NCBI GenBank assembly: GCA_003254905.1
Contig: QANU01076221.1
Span: 186,001-250,000 of the forward strand
Direction: 5' to 3'
Length of the DNA stretch: 64,000 nt
DNA from: Nissolia schottii
Lineage: Eukaryota > Streptophyta > Magnoliopsida > Fabales > Fabaceae
A program made the position numbers and the translations under genes. The notes below the pieces were generated by a model. The model searched no databases and was not told the DNA's origin. It saw nothing but the letters and a program-made list of their open reading frames with translations. This document shows, piece by piece, positions 35,607 through 48,715 of this stretch. Each line of letters begins with the position of its first letter. The first letter of the stretch is position 1.

Positions 35607-38600
35607 AGAATTACAATAACATACAAGCAAAGCTGCAAGATTTATTTCCCACTTTTTGTAACTAGAAAGATGACTGGGAATATGTACGTAATATTGAATG
35701 TACAAAGAGGCAGTTGACTGCCAGATGCGCTTCTGGGAGCAACATTGGGAACGCATATTCATGGAACCTTCAATCCAACCTCTAGGGCTATGTACAAGAC
35801 AAGGCGAGCTCTCAATGGGAATAAGCACTATTTATTAGAGGCGGACGGCACTTCAGTTACATTTAACGGAGGAGTTTCGGAAGGTGGTGGGCTGACATGA
35901 GGCTTAAACATATCTTCTATCCAGTCATCTCTGGCTGTACAATCAATCAAGGATTATTCAAAATCGAGAATTTTTTTTTTTTATTTTTTATTTTACTTGC
36001 GAAAAAAATGAATCTCCTGCTATGCTGCCATCACGGGGCACGTGTGTGTAAGATTAAGATAGAATGCAAAAGACTGCAAGATGTCCACCAGTAGGATACG
36101 TTCTGTTCTCCACACGTCTGTTAAGCTAACATCAGCATCAGATAAAAGCCAGTAATCAATATCGCTCTGCAGAAAGGGGGAAAATATTCTTTTACTTGAG
36201 TATAAGAGTTTTGCTTCATTTATTGTCCAGATAAAACTTCATGCAGATAACAGAAACTCGTGCATGGGTTGAATAATTTAGAAAGATAACACCCCCCACA
36301 ACTTTTGGAAATTCTTTCCATAAGATACCCTCCTTGTCATAGTTTGTGATAATGTGTACTTCAGTTCTAGGATTGCTATTTCCACAATGCAAAGCCATGG
36401 ACGAAATATCTCAAAAACTGCGGTCATACTTACATAAAAATCTGAAGGAACAATATTTTTTATCCCACTTGCAATGTCCTCTGAAATAGAGAAATCTGAA
36501 CTATGCCTGTAAACATCTTGTCTCTTCATTTCAAGGTCCTTCCCTCTGTCCTGTGAGTCCAATGTTTGATGCTTTTTAAACTCTGGACTGGATGGAGGAT
36601 TTGGCCCCGCATCAACACCACCAATCTTCTCAATTTTTTCTTCAGATTCACTAGAATGGCAGGGAGAATAGAACAGATCAGGAATATCAATCTAATTGCA
36701 TTTTGCTAATGCCAAGCATCAATACTTCCTTCAGCATTGTCATCTGACAATGCCATTACCATAACAAAATGACTTGAGGAAAATGAGTTCACACCCACAA
36801 AAAAAGAAGAAAAGAAAGCGCATACCTAAAAAGGTAAATGTCTATTGGGCCCATTGTGCTTCTCAGGACCATCATGTATCTCCTCTGAGGATAGTCACCA
36901 GCCTGATAGAACATGGAGAATTTGCATAACAGATGCATGCAAGATGGATAACTTTTATGTTAGTCTTCATAGCCTCTGAAATTACCTCATCAGGATCAGG
37001 GATTTCCATTGCGGTGCCATGTGGAGCTTTGATTGCTATCAAGGTTTCATTCTGACAAAAGACAAGATACTTAGTTGACAAACAAAAAATTTTATATTGT
37101 GCAATGCAAAGAAAATGCAGAAATCACCATATAATTTTTTTGTTCACAAAGATAAAGAAAATTAACCTGGAAGCAGGGCAAGCTCTTTATATCTTCCTCA
37201 GCGACAAAAAGATACCTATGACGGAGAAAATAGGTTACAGAGAAGGACATCAAATAAAAAAAAAAGTGGCAAAATGACCCAAAATTTGAAAAATAAATAT
37301 TACTTTTCAGAGTTCTCATCTTCACTCAGATCCATTAGTCTTTCTTTCATCTCTCTACAATAATTAGAAAACTAAAAACAGTTAACAGATAACAATAATA
37401 AGGAAAGCAATGCAATTGGTCAATAAAGCAGAATCAGCAAAGGACACTGAAACCTTGTTTGCTCATGTAACCGGAGCTCCTCCAGTGTAAGATTTTCAAC
37501 TTCAGCCTGCAGATGACAAACAAAAGTATTCTATAGAATCTATACACAAAGGATTACATAATAATGCATGCATTCCCAGTCACCCATGGCAAAGCAAATT
37601 ACATTATTACTGAAACTCAAGTCAGAAGGTCCATCAGCTATTTAAACAAAAAGGTAAATAAAAAAGATCAGTTTACATTCATGACATTAAAAGAATATAA
37701 AAGTGATTCAAAGACAAAGAAGAGTTGACATCAATCAAAGAAAATAATCGCCTCGATATCACGAAACCAAGAGACAATAATACAGGGGGGGAAAAAAACC
37801 CATCAAGATCATGAATTCCAAAGACAATACAAGCAGCAAAACTGAATAATTCCTTACCTGTAAACTAGCAAAACTATCATCAGCCTCCTCTGCTCTTGAA
37901 ACATCCAGGCCCCTGACCAATCTCAATAGAGTTGGTAAAAGAGTTTCAACATTTAGGATAAACAATATATAACAGGAACGACAGGAGTATAGAAAGCACT
38001 CCTACTTCCATTGAAATGTGTTCATTAGTTTCCTCTCTATAAGGCCAATCCCTTCAAGAACACTTGTTACATCATATAGCCTCCTCTTTTGTACCTGAAG
38101 ATAGAAAATCATCTTCAAGTAATCAAACTTTAGACCACGGAATCTTCAGATGAGACGGTAAAAACATTTAACCTCTAATGTGTCAGCAGCTTTATTCAAA
38201 TCAAGTATACCATCCTCTGCTTGTTTGATCAAATTGACGAACTTCTTTGTCAACAGACCTAAAATTAAACACAAAAGAAAGATATAAAAGATAATGTAAA
38301 GAGTTATATTCAATTTTTCCAGCAAGGCACAGAAAAATATTAATTACAATAAAACTAATGATTGACATTGAACTAATGAAGACATGGAAATATTGCACTA
38401 CTTAAAGAGCTGTCGTAACGACATGGACCAGGAGGAGTGAGATTGTTTCCTGAAGGTGAACCTGCCAATTTGATAAAAATTATGTCAAATATATCCAAAT
38501 TATTTGAAAGACAAAACTGAAATGCAAAGGAAGGAATGGACTATGGTGTATGTTAGTTGGCAACAACCTAGTTGGAAACCAAAATATTACTTTACCTGAA

Positions 38601-41600
38601 TATTATTTGTGCATGTACCAAAACCATAAATATGGAAGCCTATTATACAAAGTCTGAAAGCTAATACTCACCGATATTTGAGCCTGGTGGGATTTGAGGT
38701 CCAGATCTATTGCATTTTGTAAGTGTAGGGGCTTTGCTTGCCTTCCCTGTCTTTATTGACAGAGGCATCTGAAAAGGACTATTAGCTGATTCCGTGGATG
38801 CAAGAATCATCCCATCACCAGAATCAGGATCAAAATCGGCTGTATCACTCTTCGGCTTTAATTTCTGAATTTGAGGAATAAAATCAATGGGAGTTGCAAT
38901 AAGTGCATTTTGTAAGTGATTCATGTATCATAATCATCTTACCACAATGGACAATCTATATGTACTTCACAGTTCACATTATTACAAGAAAGAGACCTTT
39001 ACTTATAACAACCACAGTATTATAGCTCACAATATTGGAAACACGTCAATAGAAATAATGAAAGAGGAAGGAAAGAAAGGCAGCACTCCACCGAATTTAT
39101 AAGGTTTGGTAGGTCAATACATCAATAAATTATATCTACTGAATTTTTGTTCACATGACCAAGAAAAGAACAAGCTCTATCCAATTGTAATACCATACAA
39201 GCAAAGCTGCTGGATTTATTTCCCACTTTATGGAACTACAAGATGACAGGGATTATATGTAATATTGAATGTACAATGGGGCAGTCGACTGCCAGATGCA
39301 CTTCTTGGAGCAACATTGAGAAAACATCTTCATGGAACCTTCAATCCAACCTCTAGGGCTATGTTGAAGACGAGGCAAGAGATGGCTGGATATCATAGGC
39401 TCTCAGTGGGAATAAGAACCATTTATTAGATTCATAACATATCCTTTAAAACTTCAACCTCCAGTAGGTTTAGATGCCGATGGCGCACCACTTACATTAG
39501 AGGAAGGAGTTTGAGGAGGTGGTGGACTGGCACGAGGCATACAAAAGTCTCCTGTAGGAGTATCCAGATCATCATTCTCAACTCCAGCTGTAAATCTATC
39601 AAGGATTATTCAATACACAGGACATTTGTTTCTCGTAAAAAAAAATTAAACTCCTATCCTCCCATCACAGGGCAGGTGTGTTATAAGATAGAATGCAATG
39701 GACGCTAGGATGTCCAAGAAGAGGATACGTTCTGTTCTCCACATGTCTGTTATGCTAACATCGGCATCAGATAAAAGCCAGTAATCAATATCACTCTGCA
39801 GAGAGGGGGAAAAAAATCCTTTTATTGAGCTAAAAGAGTTTTGCTTCATTTATTGAGTTAGAACTAATACTAAAAACTTCATGCAGATAACAGAAACACA
39901 TCCATGGATCGAATATTGTATAATTTTGAAAGTAACAGCCCCCCCCTCCCTCCCCACAAACATGGAAATTTTTGCCATAAGATGTCCTCTCATCATTTAC
40001 GATAATACGCAGTTTCGTTCTAGGATTGCTATTTGCAAAACGCAAATCCATGGAACAAATATCTCAAAAACTGTGGTCATACTTACATAAAAATCTGAAG
40101 GAACAATCTTCATCATCCCGCTCGCAAAGTCCTGTGAAATAGATAAATCTGAACCATGCCTGTAATCATCTTGTCCCTTCACTTCAAGGTCCTTCCCTCT
40201 ATCCTGTGATTCCACCGTTGATTGATGCTTGTTAACCTCTGGACCGGATGGAGGATTGGGCTCCACATCAACACCATTAATCTCCTCAAAGTTTTCTTCA
40301 AATTTACTAAAATGGTAGGGAGAGTAGAACAGATCAGGAATGTCAAACTAATTGCATTGTGCTAATGCCAAGCATCAATTCTTCCTTCAACATTGCCATC
40401 TGATGATGCCATTGCCATAACAAAATGACTTGAGGAAAATAAGATCACACCCACAAAAAAAGAAAAAACATACCTAAGAAGGTAAATATTTATTGGGCCC
40501 ATTGTGCTTCTCAGGACTATCATGTATCTCCTCTGAGGATAGTCACCAGACTGATAGAACATGGAGAATTTGCATTTAGACAGATGCATGTAAAATGAAT
40601 AACTTTTATGCTAGTCATCATAGCCTCTGAAATTACCTCATCAGGATCAGGGATTTCCATAGTGGTGCCATGTGGAGCCTTGATTGCTATCAAGGTTTCA
40701 TTCTGACAAATGACGATATTTAGCTGACAAACAAACAATTTTACATTGTGCAATGCAAAGAAAATGTAGAAATAGCCATATAACTTCCTTGTTCACAAAG
40801 ATAAAGAAAATTAACCTGGAAACACGGCAAGCTCTTTATATCATCCTCAGTGACAAAAAGATATCTATGACGGAGGAAATAGGTTACAGAGAAGCACATA
40901 AAAAAAGTTATGAATAAAAAGAATGTGGTAAAATGACCCAAAATCTGAAAAATAAGTATTACTTTTCAGTGTTTTCATCTTCGCTAAGATCCCTTAGCCT
41001 TTCTTTCATCTCCCTACAATAATTAGAAAACTAAAAGATTAGTTAATAGATAACAGGCAAGCAATGCAATTGTTCAATAATGCAGAATCAATGAAGGACA
41101 TTGAAACCTTGTTTGCTCATCTAACTGGCGCTCCTCCATTGTAAGATTTTCAACTTCAGCCTGCAGATGACAAACAAATACTACCTTTAAAGTATTCTAT
41201 ACACAATGAATTACATAATCCTGCATGCATTTGCAGTCACCATGGCAAAGCAAATTAAATTATTACTGAAATTCAAGTCAGAATGTCTGTCCGTTATTTA
41301 AACAAAAAAGTAAATAAAATTATCAGTTTTTCTAGCATGTCTCACATATTTGACATTAAATCATTATAAAAGTGATTTTAAGACGAAGTAGACTTGACAG
41401 GAATCAAGAAAAGTTATCGCCAAGGAAAATTAACGCCGGGATATCATGAAACAGAGAAAAAATATACAGGGAAATAGATAAAACCTATCAAGATCAAGAA
41501 TCCAAAAGGCAATAATCTGCGTGTGGATTCCAAGCAGCATAATTCAATAATTCCTTACCTGTAAACTAGCAAAACTATCATCAGCCTCCCCTGGTCTTGA

Positions 41601-42925
41601 AACATCCAGGCCCCTGACCAATCTCAAAAGAGTTGGTAAAAGAATTTCAACACTTTGGATGAAAAATATATGACAAGAGTATAGAAAGCATTCCTACTTC
41701 CATTGAATTCTGTTCTTTAGTTTCTTTTCTATAAGGCCAATCCCTTCAAGAACATTTGTTATATCATATATCCTCCTCTTTTGTACCTGCATATAGAAAC
41801 GCATCTTCAGTAATCAAACTTTATACCATGGAAACATTAGACGAGACAGAAAAAAACATTTAACCTCTAATGTGTCAGCAGCTTTATTCAAATCAAGAAT
41901 ACCATCATCTGCTTGTTTGATCAAGGTGACAAACTTTTTTGTCAACAGACCTGAAATTAAACTCAAAAAGGAAAGAATTAAAGGATAATGTGAAAAATTA
42001 TATTCAATTTTGCCAGCAAGGAGCAGAAAAATATGAATTACAATAAAACTAATGATTGACATTGAACTAATGAAGACATGGAAATATTGCACTACTTAAA
42101 GAGCTGTCGTAACGACATGGACCAGGAGGAGTGAGATTGTTTCCTGAAGGTGAACCTGCCAAATTGATATAAAAATATCAGATACACCTAAATTATTTGA
42201 AAGACAAAACTGAAATGCAAAGGAAGGAATGGAGAATAATGTATATTAATTGACAACAACCTAGTTAGAAACCATATTGCTTTACCTGAATATTATTTGC
42301 GCATGTATCAAAACCATAAATATGGAAGCCTATTATACAAAATCCGGAAGCTAATACTCACCGATATTTGAGCCTGGTGGGATTAGAGGTGCAGATTTAT
42401 TGCATTTCGTAAGTCTAGAGGCTTTGCTTGCCTTCCCTGTCTTTATTGACACAGGCATCTGACAAGGACTATTAGTTGCTTCAGTGGATGCAGGAGTCGT
42501 CCTATCACCAGAATCAGGTACAAAATCGGTTGCATCACTCTTCCACTTTAATTTCTAAATTTGAGGAATCAAATCAATGGGAGTTGCAATGAACAGAAAA
42601 GAAGATATAACAGAGGTTAGAACTGTAAATAAGTGCATTTTCGAAAGTGATTGGTTTGCAAGAACTATCTTACCATAATGGACAATCTATATGTAAACAG
42701 TTCACATTATTACAAGAAATGATTGCAAAGAGACCTTGACTTATAACAACCAAAATGTTATAGCTCACAATATTGGAAACATGTCAATAGAAATAATGAG
42801 AGAGGAAGGAAAAAAAGGCAGCACTCCACTGCAATTATAAGATTTGGCAGGTAAATACCTCACAGAATTATATCCACTTAATATTTGTTCATATGATCAA
42901 CAAAAGAACAAACTCTATCACACTA
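35607..42925. repeat. Direct tandem duplication of the E2F gene body
   Basis: Unit 1 (about 35607-39180) and unit 2 (about 39181-42925) align end to end in the same orientation, including 3' UTR, all introns and part of intron 1. The 3' flank is shared (CATACAAGCAAAGCTGC at about 35615 and 39189), as is the intron 1 part (CTCACAATATTGGAAACA at about 39026 and 42765). The junction lies near 39180, where intron-1 sequence (AACAAGCTCTATC) passes directly into the 3' flank of the next unit. The units differ by substitutions and small indels, so the event is old. Exon 1 and the promoter lie outside the unit and exist once. Confidence 0.93.
35828..38924 (-). CDS. E2F transcription factor, downstream copy without exon 1
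   Basis: Thirteen exons equivalent to exons 2-14 of the neighbouring E2F gene, all with intact splice sites and one open frame of 389 codons: 38672-38864, 38402-38461, 38173-38258, 38006-38094, 37858-37912, 37454-37506, 37304-37354, 37167-37215, 36986-37051, 36826-36902, 36434-36650, 36100-36166, 35828-35934. They encode the winged-helix DNA-binding domain ([37 protein letters not shown]), the dimerisation and marked-box region ([34 protein letters not shown]) and the C-terminal RBR-binding segment ([20 protein letters not shown]). No first exon is present. Either an in-frame ATG at 38924, in former intron 1, is used (20 extra residues, 409 aa), or exon 1 at 44270-44392 splices here (430 aa), or the copy is silent. 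Absence of any stop or frameshift across 13 exons favours function. Confidence 0.8.
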
Positions 42926-44392
42926 GGGAGGTTCAACTACATGGAATAATTGATACCATTGGAATCTATCAAAACCATGAATTCATTGATCATTTACTAA
43001 TTTATTTTACGCAAAAGGATAAATATAAACAATCGCATGTACAAAATGCACTCCAAGTAAATACTAATTTCTTTCACTTTTAGGATTCCATGCTACTTGC
43101 GTGCAGAGTGCTCATTTATAGTCTAAAGCATAACAAAGTATGCATTTGACAAGTTCCAAGGAAGAAATTGTGCCAGGTAGAATCACTAGAGTAAAAAACT
43201 ACCCAGACGGAAAAATAAAAATCTGCATGAAAACACACAATGAGGTTTTTCAGAATCACTTGTAGCATTTAATACAATTGAATTGTTTCCTTATTTCTTG
43301 CTCCTTTCCATTAGGGAGGCGCCTATCTTACAATCACATCATGATATCAACTGCTGGATAAGCAACAAGCATAATATGAAAAGCATAGCTCTAGCATTAG
43401 ATCGCCAAGGTTCATATAACGGAAAACTAAATAGACAAGCAATCGATTTCATTTTCTCTGTTAAAAAAAAACATAATCTATAATATGCCCTAATTGGCAA
43501 ATCTAATTTTTATCTCATCTAAGACTCACATCCTTGTCCTGTGTTAATGACTCAATCAGCAGGAGCTAGGGACATCTAAGGAGACTAACGGACTTCAATC
43601 TCCGCAGATGCTCTCCATCCCAATTTCCCTTCTTTTCCTCATTTCATTCCCCTCCCATGCCCCATTAAGGGGCTTCTTGGGGATCTCGCTAGGAAGCCCC
43701 TTTGCCAAGATCATGAGGTGGGTTTTAGGCCTTACCCAAAGATTAATAATAACAATAATAGCTTCCTTCCACTATACATCATCATAGAACCAGATATATT
43801 AGATATTACCAACATAGGAGCTATTAAACAAGCACCCTTGAATATGCAAAGTATATTATTATTTTTCGTGACCTCAAGTTGACATCAGATATTGAGGAAA
43901 TCACCAATGAACAAATAACCATCGGTCCAGGGTGAAAATTTTTCCTAGTTCACTTAAACATAACCACAAAATTCACACAGATATGTCTAATGCCCCAAAG
44001 AAAGAACAACTTTAAAGGCCTTCTTGAGTGAAACCAAGTTCTAATTCAGCTCCAGTGTAGCCACATGAGCCAATCCACCAACTAATTTCGACAAATTAGC
44101 AACTAAGTAACTGATTAAACCCTTAATTGATCAGATCTCTACACAATCATTCGATTATTAAGCTGAAATAATCACCAGCCGCCAAAAAAGAAAGAAAGAA
44201 AAGAAAAGCATAGCATGCAAAACAAAGAGAGCAGAAATAACAAAAGAGGAAGGAAAATGGAAGACCGACTGAAGTTCTAACGACAATGGCGTCGTCGTCG
44301 TTTTGAGGAGGCGCGCGGTGTTCGAAACGGTGATAATCCGGTGTGGGACCAAACGGAGGCTTGGTGGAAGGAAGGGGGAGTTGGCGCTTCAT
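39454..44392 (-). CDS. E2F: E2F transcription factor (E2FA/E2FB type), complete copy
   Basis: A 14-exon model summing to 1323 nt (440 aa): 44270-44392, 42362-42554, 42096-42155, 41865-41950, 41698-41786, 41559-41613, 41108-41160, 40963-41013, 40816-40864, 40637-40702, 40474-40550, 40087-40306, 39729-39795, 39454-39587. E2F-DP heterodimers control S-phase genes and are restrained by the retinoblastoma-related protein. The N-terminus is [14 protein letters not shown]; the DNA-binding domain is about residues 118-186 ([31 protein letters not shown]); the dimerisation helix is about 203-237; the marked box is about 237-303 ([28 protein letters not shown]). The RBR-binding end is [20 protein letters not shown] (about 377-397), then a Pro/Ser-rich tail. 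All introns are GT-AG; the intron 1 donor (TCA|GTCGGT) is weak. Intron 11 uses the acceptor CATTTTAG at 40307; an upstream AG would break the frame. Confidence 0.93.
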
Positions 44393-44727
44393 TGAGTGTG
44401 CTTGATCCGCGGATCAGAGTGGGAGAGAGGGTTTTGGATGATGATTTTGGTGTTTGGCAACTGAGAAAACAGAACAAGAGAAAAAAAGCGGGAGAGAGAA
44501 AACGAGGGAAAGATAAACAAGAAGAAAAAATAAATAAAGAAAAATAGAAGGAGGAGGGAAGCTGGTTCGGATGTAGATGTGGAGGGAACACATAAACATA
44601 AACTTCCAAAAAAAAAAAATAGATAAAGACGAGTAATAATTAAATTACTATTTACTCCTCATAAAAATTAATTAATTAAAAAAATGGGAACTGTTCCTCT
44701 AACCGCCACGCTTCGGTTGGGGTTTCG

Positions 44728-44741
44728 GCGCCAATCACGTG
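44728..44741 (-). promoter_or_regulatory. E2F-binding site and G-box in the E2F promoter
   Basis: On the minus strand ATTGGCGC (44735 down to 44728) fits the E2F consensus WTTSSCSS and lies about 340 bases before the ATG. The palindromic G-box CACGTG (44736-44741) abuts it. Autoregulation through E2F sites is known for plant E2F genes; here it is inferred. Confidence 0.5.
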
Positions 44742-45132
44742 TCGTGATCTCCATTTTTTAACTGTCAACTATACATACACCTTCATTTATGTGTTACTAA
44801 AATTCTCATTATAAGTATTTATTTTCTCACTACAAGGAAATCTTAGGAGGAAATTCTATTATATATAAAAAAAAGAAATTGACAATTTTTTTAAAACATT
44901 TATGTGTAATAACGTGGAGAATTAATGAATTGTTGAATTATGTTACTGCCTGATTAATTCATGTGGCTAGGCGAGGTGTTTGTTCAGAATCCCATGCACC
45001 ATTTGTTTGTTCCCTTGGATTTATGTCAAAGTAAAATCAGAAAATCTTTGGTGAAACACAGAACCACTTTAATGCCTGTATGAATCCAAGAAGTACTTCC
45101 TTGACCATTTTCGGCTTGAGTTACGATACTAT
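44742..45132. other. Upstream flank of the E2F gene
   Basis: AT-rich; nothing further recognised apart from CACTACAAGGAAAT at 44828-44841, which resembles a CACTA terminus but stands alone. Confidence 0.35.
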
Positions 45133-45236
45133 AACAATTTTTGAACAATCATAATACTTACTATAGTATGAAGTTTATAGTAAACATCACCATAATATGT
45201 CTTATATTTTATGAATATTATTGTTCAAAAATTGTT
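45133..45236. mobile_element. Small palindromic MITE core
   Basis: AACAATTTTTGAACAAT (45133-45149) is repeated as an exact 17-bp inverted copy at 45220-45236. The sequence between folds further (ACTTACTATAGTATGAAG). It is probably a tiny foldback MITE; the ends and TSD are undefined. Confidence 0.5.
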
Positions 45237-46078
45237 AAAAATCATAATAATTTGACTCTCTTGTCTAATGAAATACTATATATTTAAGATTGTTAAGTTC
45301 TTTGTAAGACATGTAAAATATTTAAGTCTCATGCTTATTATTTCATTTTCCCTGTAACTATTTTGATATTTTGTTTCGTAGGCCTTTGACCTAAGAAAGT
45401 AAGAATATATTCTTCTTAATTTGGCTCAATGATGCTATATGGCGCGACAAACTTTGCACGACAAAGAGACGAATCTAAGTAGTCGGAATTGATTAAAAAT
45501 CAAAAGAAATTAATGGTGAGAAATATACAGAAGAGAGAGAATGTGAGTTAGATTAATCAAAGCACACCACTTAATCGTGTACATTGCTAATGCTAAAAAA
45601 AATCTGTCAAAATATATATCACTTCTCATATTTTTAATTTCCTAAATGATTGCAAAGTGAATAAGTACTTATTTTTTTTAAAAAAAAGTACTTAATTGCT
45701 CGCTTTCAAGAGAATGTTACATTAGACGATTTGTTTTTTTAGTTACTTAAGAAAGGTTTTATTGAACTTTTAATTTTATATGCACCAAATATGACAACAA
45801 ATTTTGTATAAATCACTTGAATTTCTGAAGATGGCATTAGGGGCAGAAAACCATTTCCAGCATAAAAGCAAATGAAGATGAAGTCGTCAATTATCTGCTC
45901 AAACAATGCTGACATTTGGTAAGATCCTGCATGCCTAGTTCATGAGATTCCCCCAATAACCAAATATGTTGCAGACATAATTAAATTCATAAGACTCTTG
46001 AAAGCAACGCCAACATTGTAGAAGGCATAAGCAATTAGTATATTGGTTTTCTCTTTATTTGTTTTCCTTTTAGTTGTT

Positions 46079-46690
46079 CACTACAAGAAAATAAGAAAAT
46101 GGCAGCAGGTCATGGCAACCGCCGCTATTTCCTTGCATTTTGTCATATCGTGGCGGTTGAGGCAAACAACCACTAAGAGATAGCGATTCGCGGCGGTTCG
46201 GAGATAAAAAATTTGCGCAGAAACGCGCGTGCTTAAGAAATTAGGTTTCAGACTCTTCCTTCTTCCCTCACCATCTCTGTTTTCTCTCTATTCCGACTTC
46301 CCTGACCTCACCATCTTTGTTTCCTCTCTATTCCCTCTTCCCTCACCATCTCTGATTCTACTCTGTTAAATCCAAAACCGTTGGCCTCTTATTCCCTCAA
46401 CCTGTTCTCTGTGTCTCTATCTCCCGCAGTTTCCGCCGACGGTGCCAACGGCTCCGAAGCTCTCTCCAATGCCAACCTCTGAGCCCCATCCGACTACAGG
46501 TTCCTCTCTCTCGCTTACTCTCTTTCTCTCTGTGTATTTAAAGTTTGTTGTTAGATTTTTTCTCTTCTTCAAAATTTATTCATGCACTTTGTATAAGAAA
46601 AAGGCAACCTGTTTTAAGTTTCAACTTTTATTGTTTAAAAAAATTTGGCCTTTTTGGCCTTCTTCTCTTGTAGCATTTTTGTGGATGTGA
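46079..46690. mobile_element. CACTA element terminus and GC-rich subterminal region
   Basis: CACTACAAGAAAATAAG at 46079 is a typical plant CACTA (En/Spm) 5' end. It is followed by GC-rich repeats (GTGGCGGTTGAGG, TTCGCGGCGGTTCGG), as in subterminal regions. A weak reverse end (CTCTTGTAGCA, about 46665-46675) is the only candidate partner and lacks the terminal GTG, so the right boundary is a guess. The 82-residue ORF inside is not a transposase. Confidence 0.45.
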
Positions 46691-48715
46691 GGTGGGGAGA
46701 GGAATAGTTTTAAGGTTTCAAGGCTTAATCCTAGTATCAAGAATGTGCCACTGCAAGAAGAAGAAAATGAAAAATAATGACTCCTATGACAAACCTGATA
46801 GTTATGAAGGGAAACCTAGAACTAGTAATAATAATGAATTAGAAAGTATTCAACTGTGATTTTGGATTGGCATCTTTTTACTTATGTTTTCAAACATTAG
46901 GATTATTGCTCCTTATCACATTAGTACCTTGTCTTTATCAAGGCAGTTCATGACTGAAGGATTTCCCCAGAAATGCCGACAGTTTGATCTCCATACTTTA
47001 GATTTTTTAAACTAGTCTTAATTGGACTTGCAAGAAAATGCATTGTATATAAGGAGATCAACACTAGTCTTAATCGGGTAAGTGTGATATGTCGCGATAA
47101 GGAGAAGTATAAAAGAAAGAATGTTTATGTTTATCATTTAGTAGCCTTGAGTATCTTTTAACATTAATAGATTAATGAATTAGGTTTTATTTTTCTATCA
47201 AAAATTTATTTACAATCTATTTCAAAATGCTTCACAGCTTGTCTTTCTCATCTTCTCACAAAAAATCGATAGTGACAGATCCAAGAAGTTTAGCCTGTGG
47301 GGACAAATAGTGAAATTAATTAACATTGGTCAATTAATGAGGGTAAGATTAGTCATCTAATGAGACAAAATTCTCTATATACTCTTATTTTAGTAAAAAA
47401 ATTAACAAAGATAGTGGGTGTATGTAACCCCACAATATGGTATGTGAATGTGTCCTTATAAGACGAAATATTATTTGTATTAATTTTAAAGACATCTTTA
47501 AATAAATATCTTAGAGTGTCTTTTAAGTGTTGATTGAGAGAAAAAATGAGATTGATTCTCAACTAATGTTTGAAAGAAGCTGGAGTGTTCATTCAAATAT
47601 TCTCTCATCCAATCTTTAAGAGATGCCTCACAGTGTACCTTTAAACACGTCCAAATTTTTTTTTACAAATAACATTACTATTCTTAATACCAAAGGGCAA
47701 TTACTTCAAAAGTACAAATCATTCGGCATGTAGCCCATTTACTCAGGTAGCTAAGGGCTTAGACTTGTATACATGTAACAAAAAAAGTTAGGACAGGGCC
47801 ATTAAGCTCAGGCCCATCAAGGCCCACTACATCTAAAAGAAACTAGAAAAGAAAAGTATAACCAAGGGAAGAAGCAAATTATAGTTAGGTAATATTTTTT
47901 TAACAAGTTATCTTTCACGACTAATAGAAATCATTCAGACCAGAATTTGGGAGCATCTGCTTATATAGACATTACATATTTTTATCATGAACCATAAAGT
48001 TAGTGTCTATGTTCTTAAACCTGGATCTTTCATCTTTTTGGTCCATATGATAGGTCTTTTCCAATAATTCTTTCATTTCATTTCATAAAGATGAAAAGGG
48101 TCTAAGTACATTTTTCCCGGCTTTAATTTGTTACCGTGTATGGCGTCCAAATTTTGTTTTCCCTTGGCCCACTTTTTTTCTATACTGTAGTTCTTGATTT
48201 AGCACTAATGACAAACAGATATATAGATGCCAAATAGAAGATGACTGTGAACTTTTTTATTCAGGCCATCTCCTTGGCTTTATTACTCCCAATGCTTTGA
48301 TGCAGCATTTCTGATCAAGTACAATTTATAAACTTGGTAGTATTAAGAAGTTTAAATGCATGAAGGAAAAATAAATGCATAATATTGTTTGAGTAATAAG
48401 ATTATTTACATCTGTTACATATGTGTAACATCTAGGTACGGATTTGTTGTATTGTACAGAACAAATCACTTAATTGCCTAAGTAAATCTGTGAATAAATA
48501 AATGCATGCACAAATGGAGTAAATGTATATATTAACTAGTATAACTTAATAGTGATTTTATGTTGAGTGTATATATTCACTGATTGAGTATGAGGGATGA
48601 CAAAAATTGAATGAGAGTTAAATTAGCAGTTAGATTCATCCCTGTTTTTTAAAAGAAAAGTTTAGATAGGTTTGACATTGGTTATCTTATTAGGGTCATT
48701 AATTCGTTCGGGTTC
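46691..48715. other. Intergenic sequence
   Basis: No coding frame, RNA gene or bounded element recognised. Confidence 0.4.

Noticed and set aside
39646..39849. Unspliced continuation of E2F exon 13 to a stop at 39646
   Set aside because: A donor at 39728 joined to 39587 gives the expected TEP junction and an overall multiple of three; the unspliced tail is non-family sequence.
40362..40589. 75-residue ORF ending in [12 protein letters not shown] as the end of an E2F protein
   Set aside because: It is exon 11 read into intron 11. Splicing at 40474 to 40306 keeps the frame and yields the conserved C-terminus.
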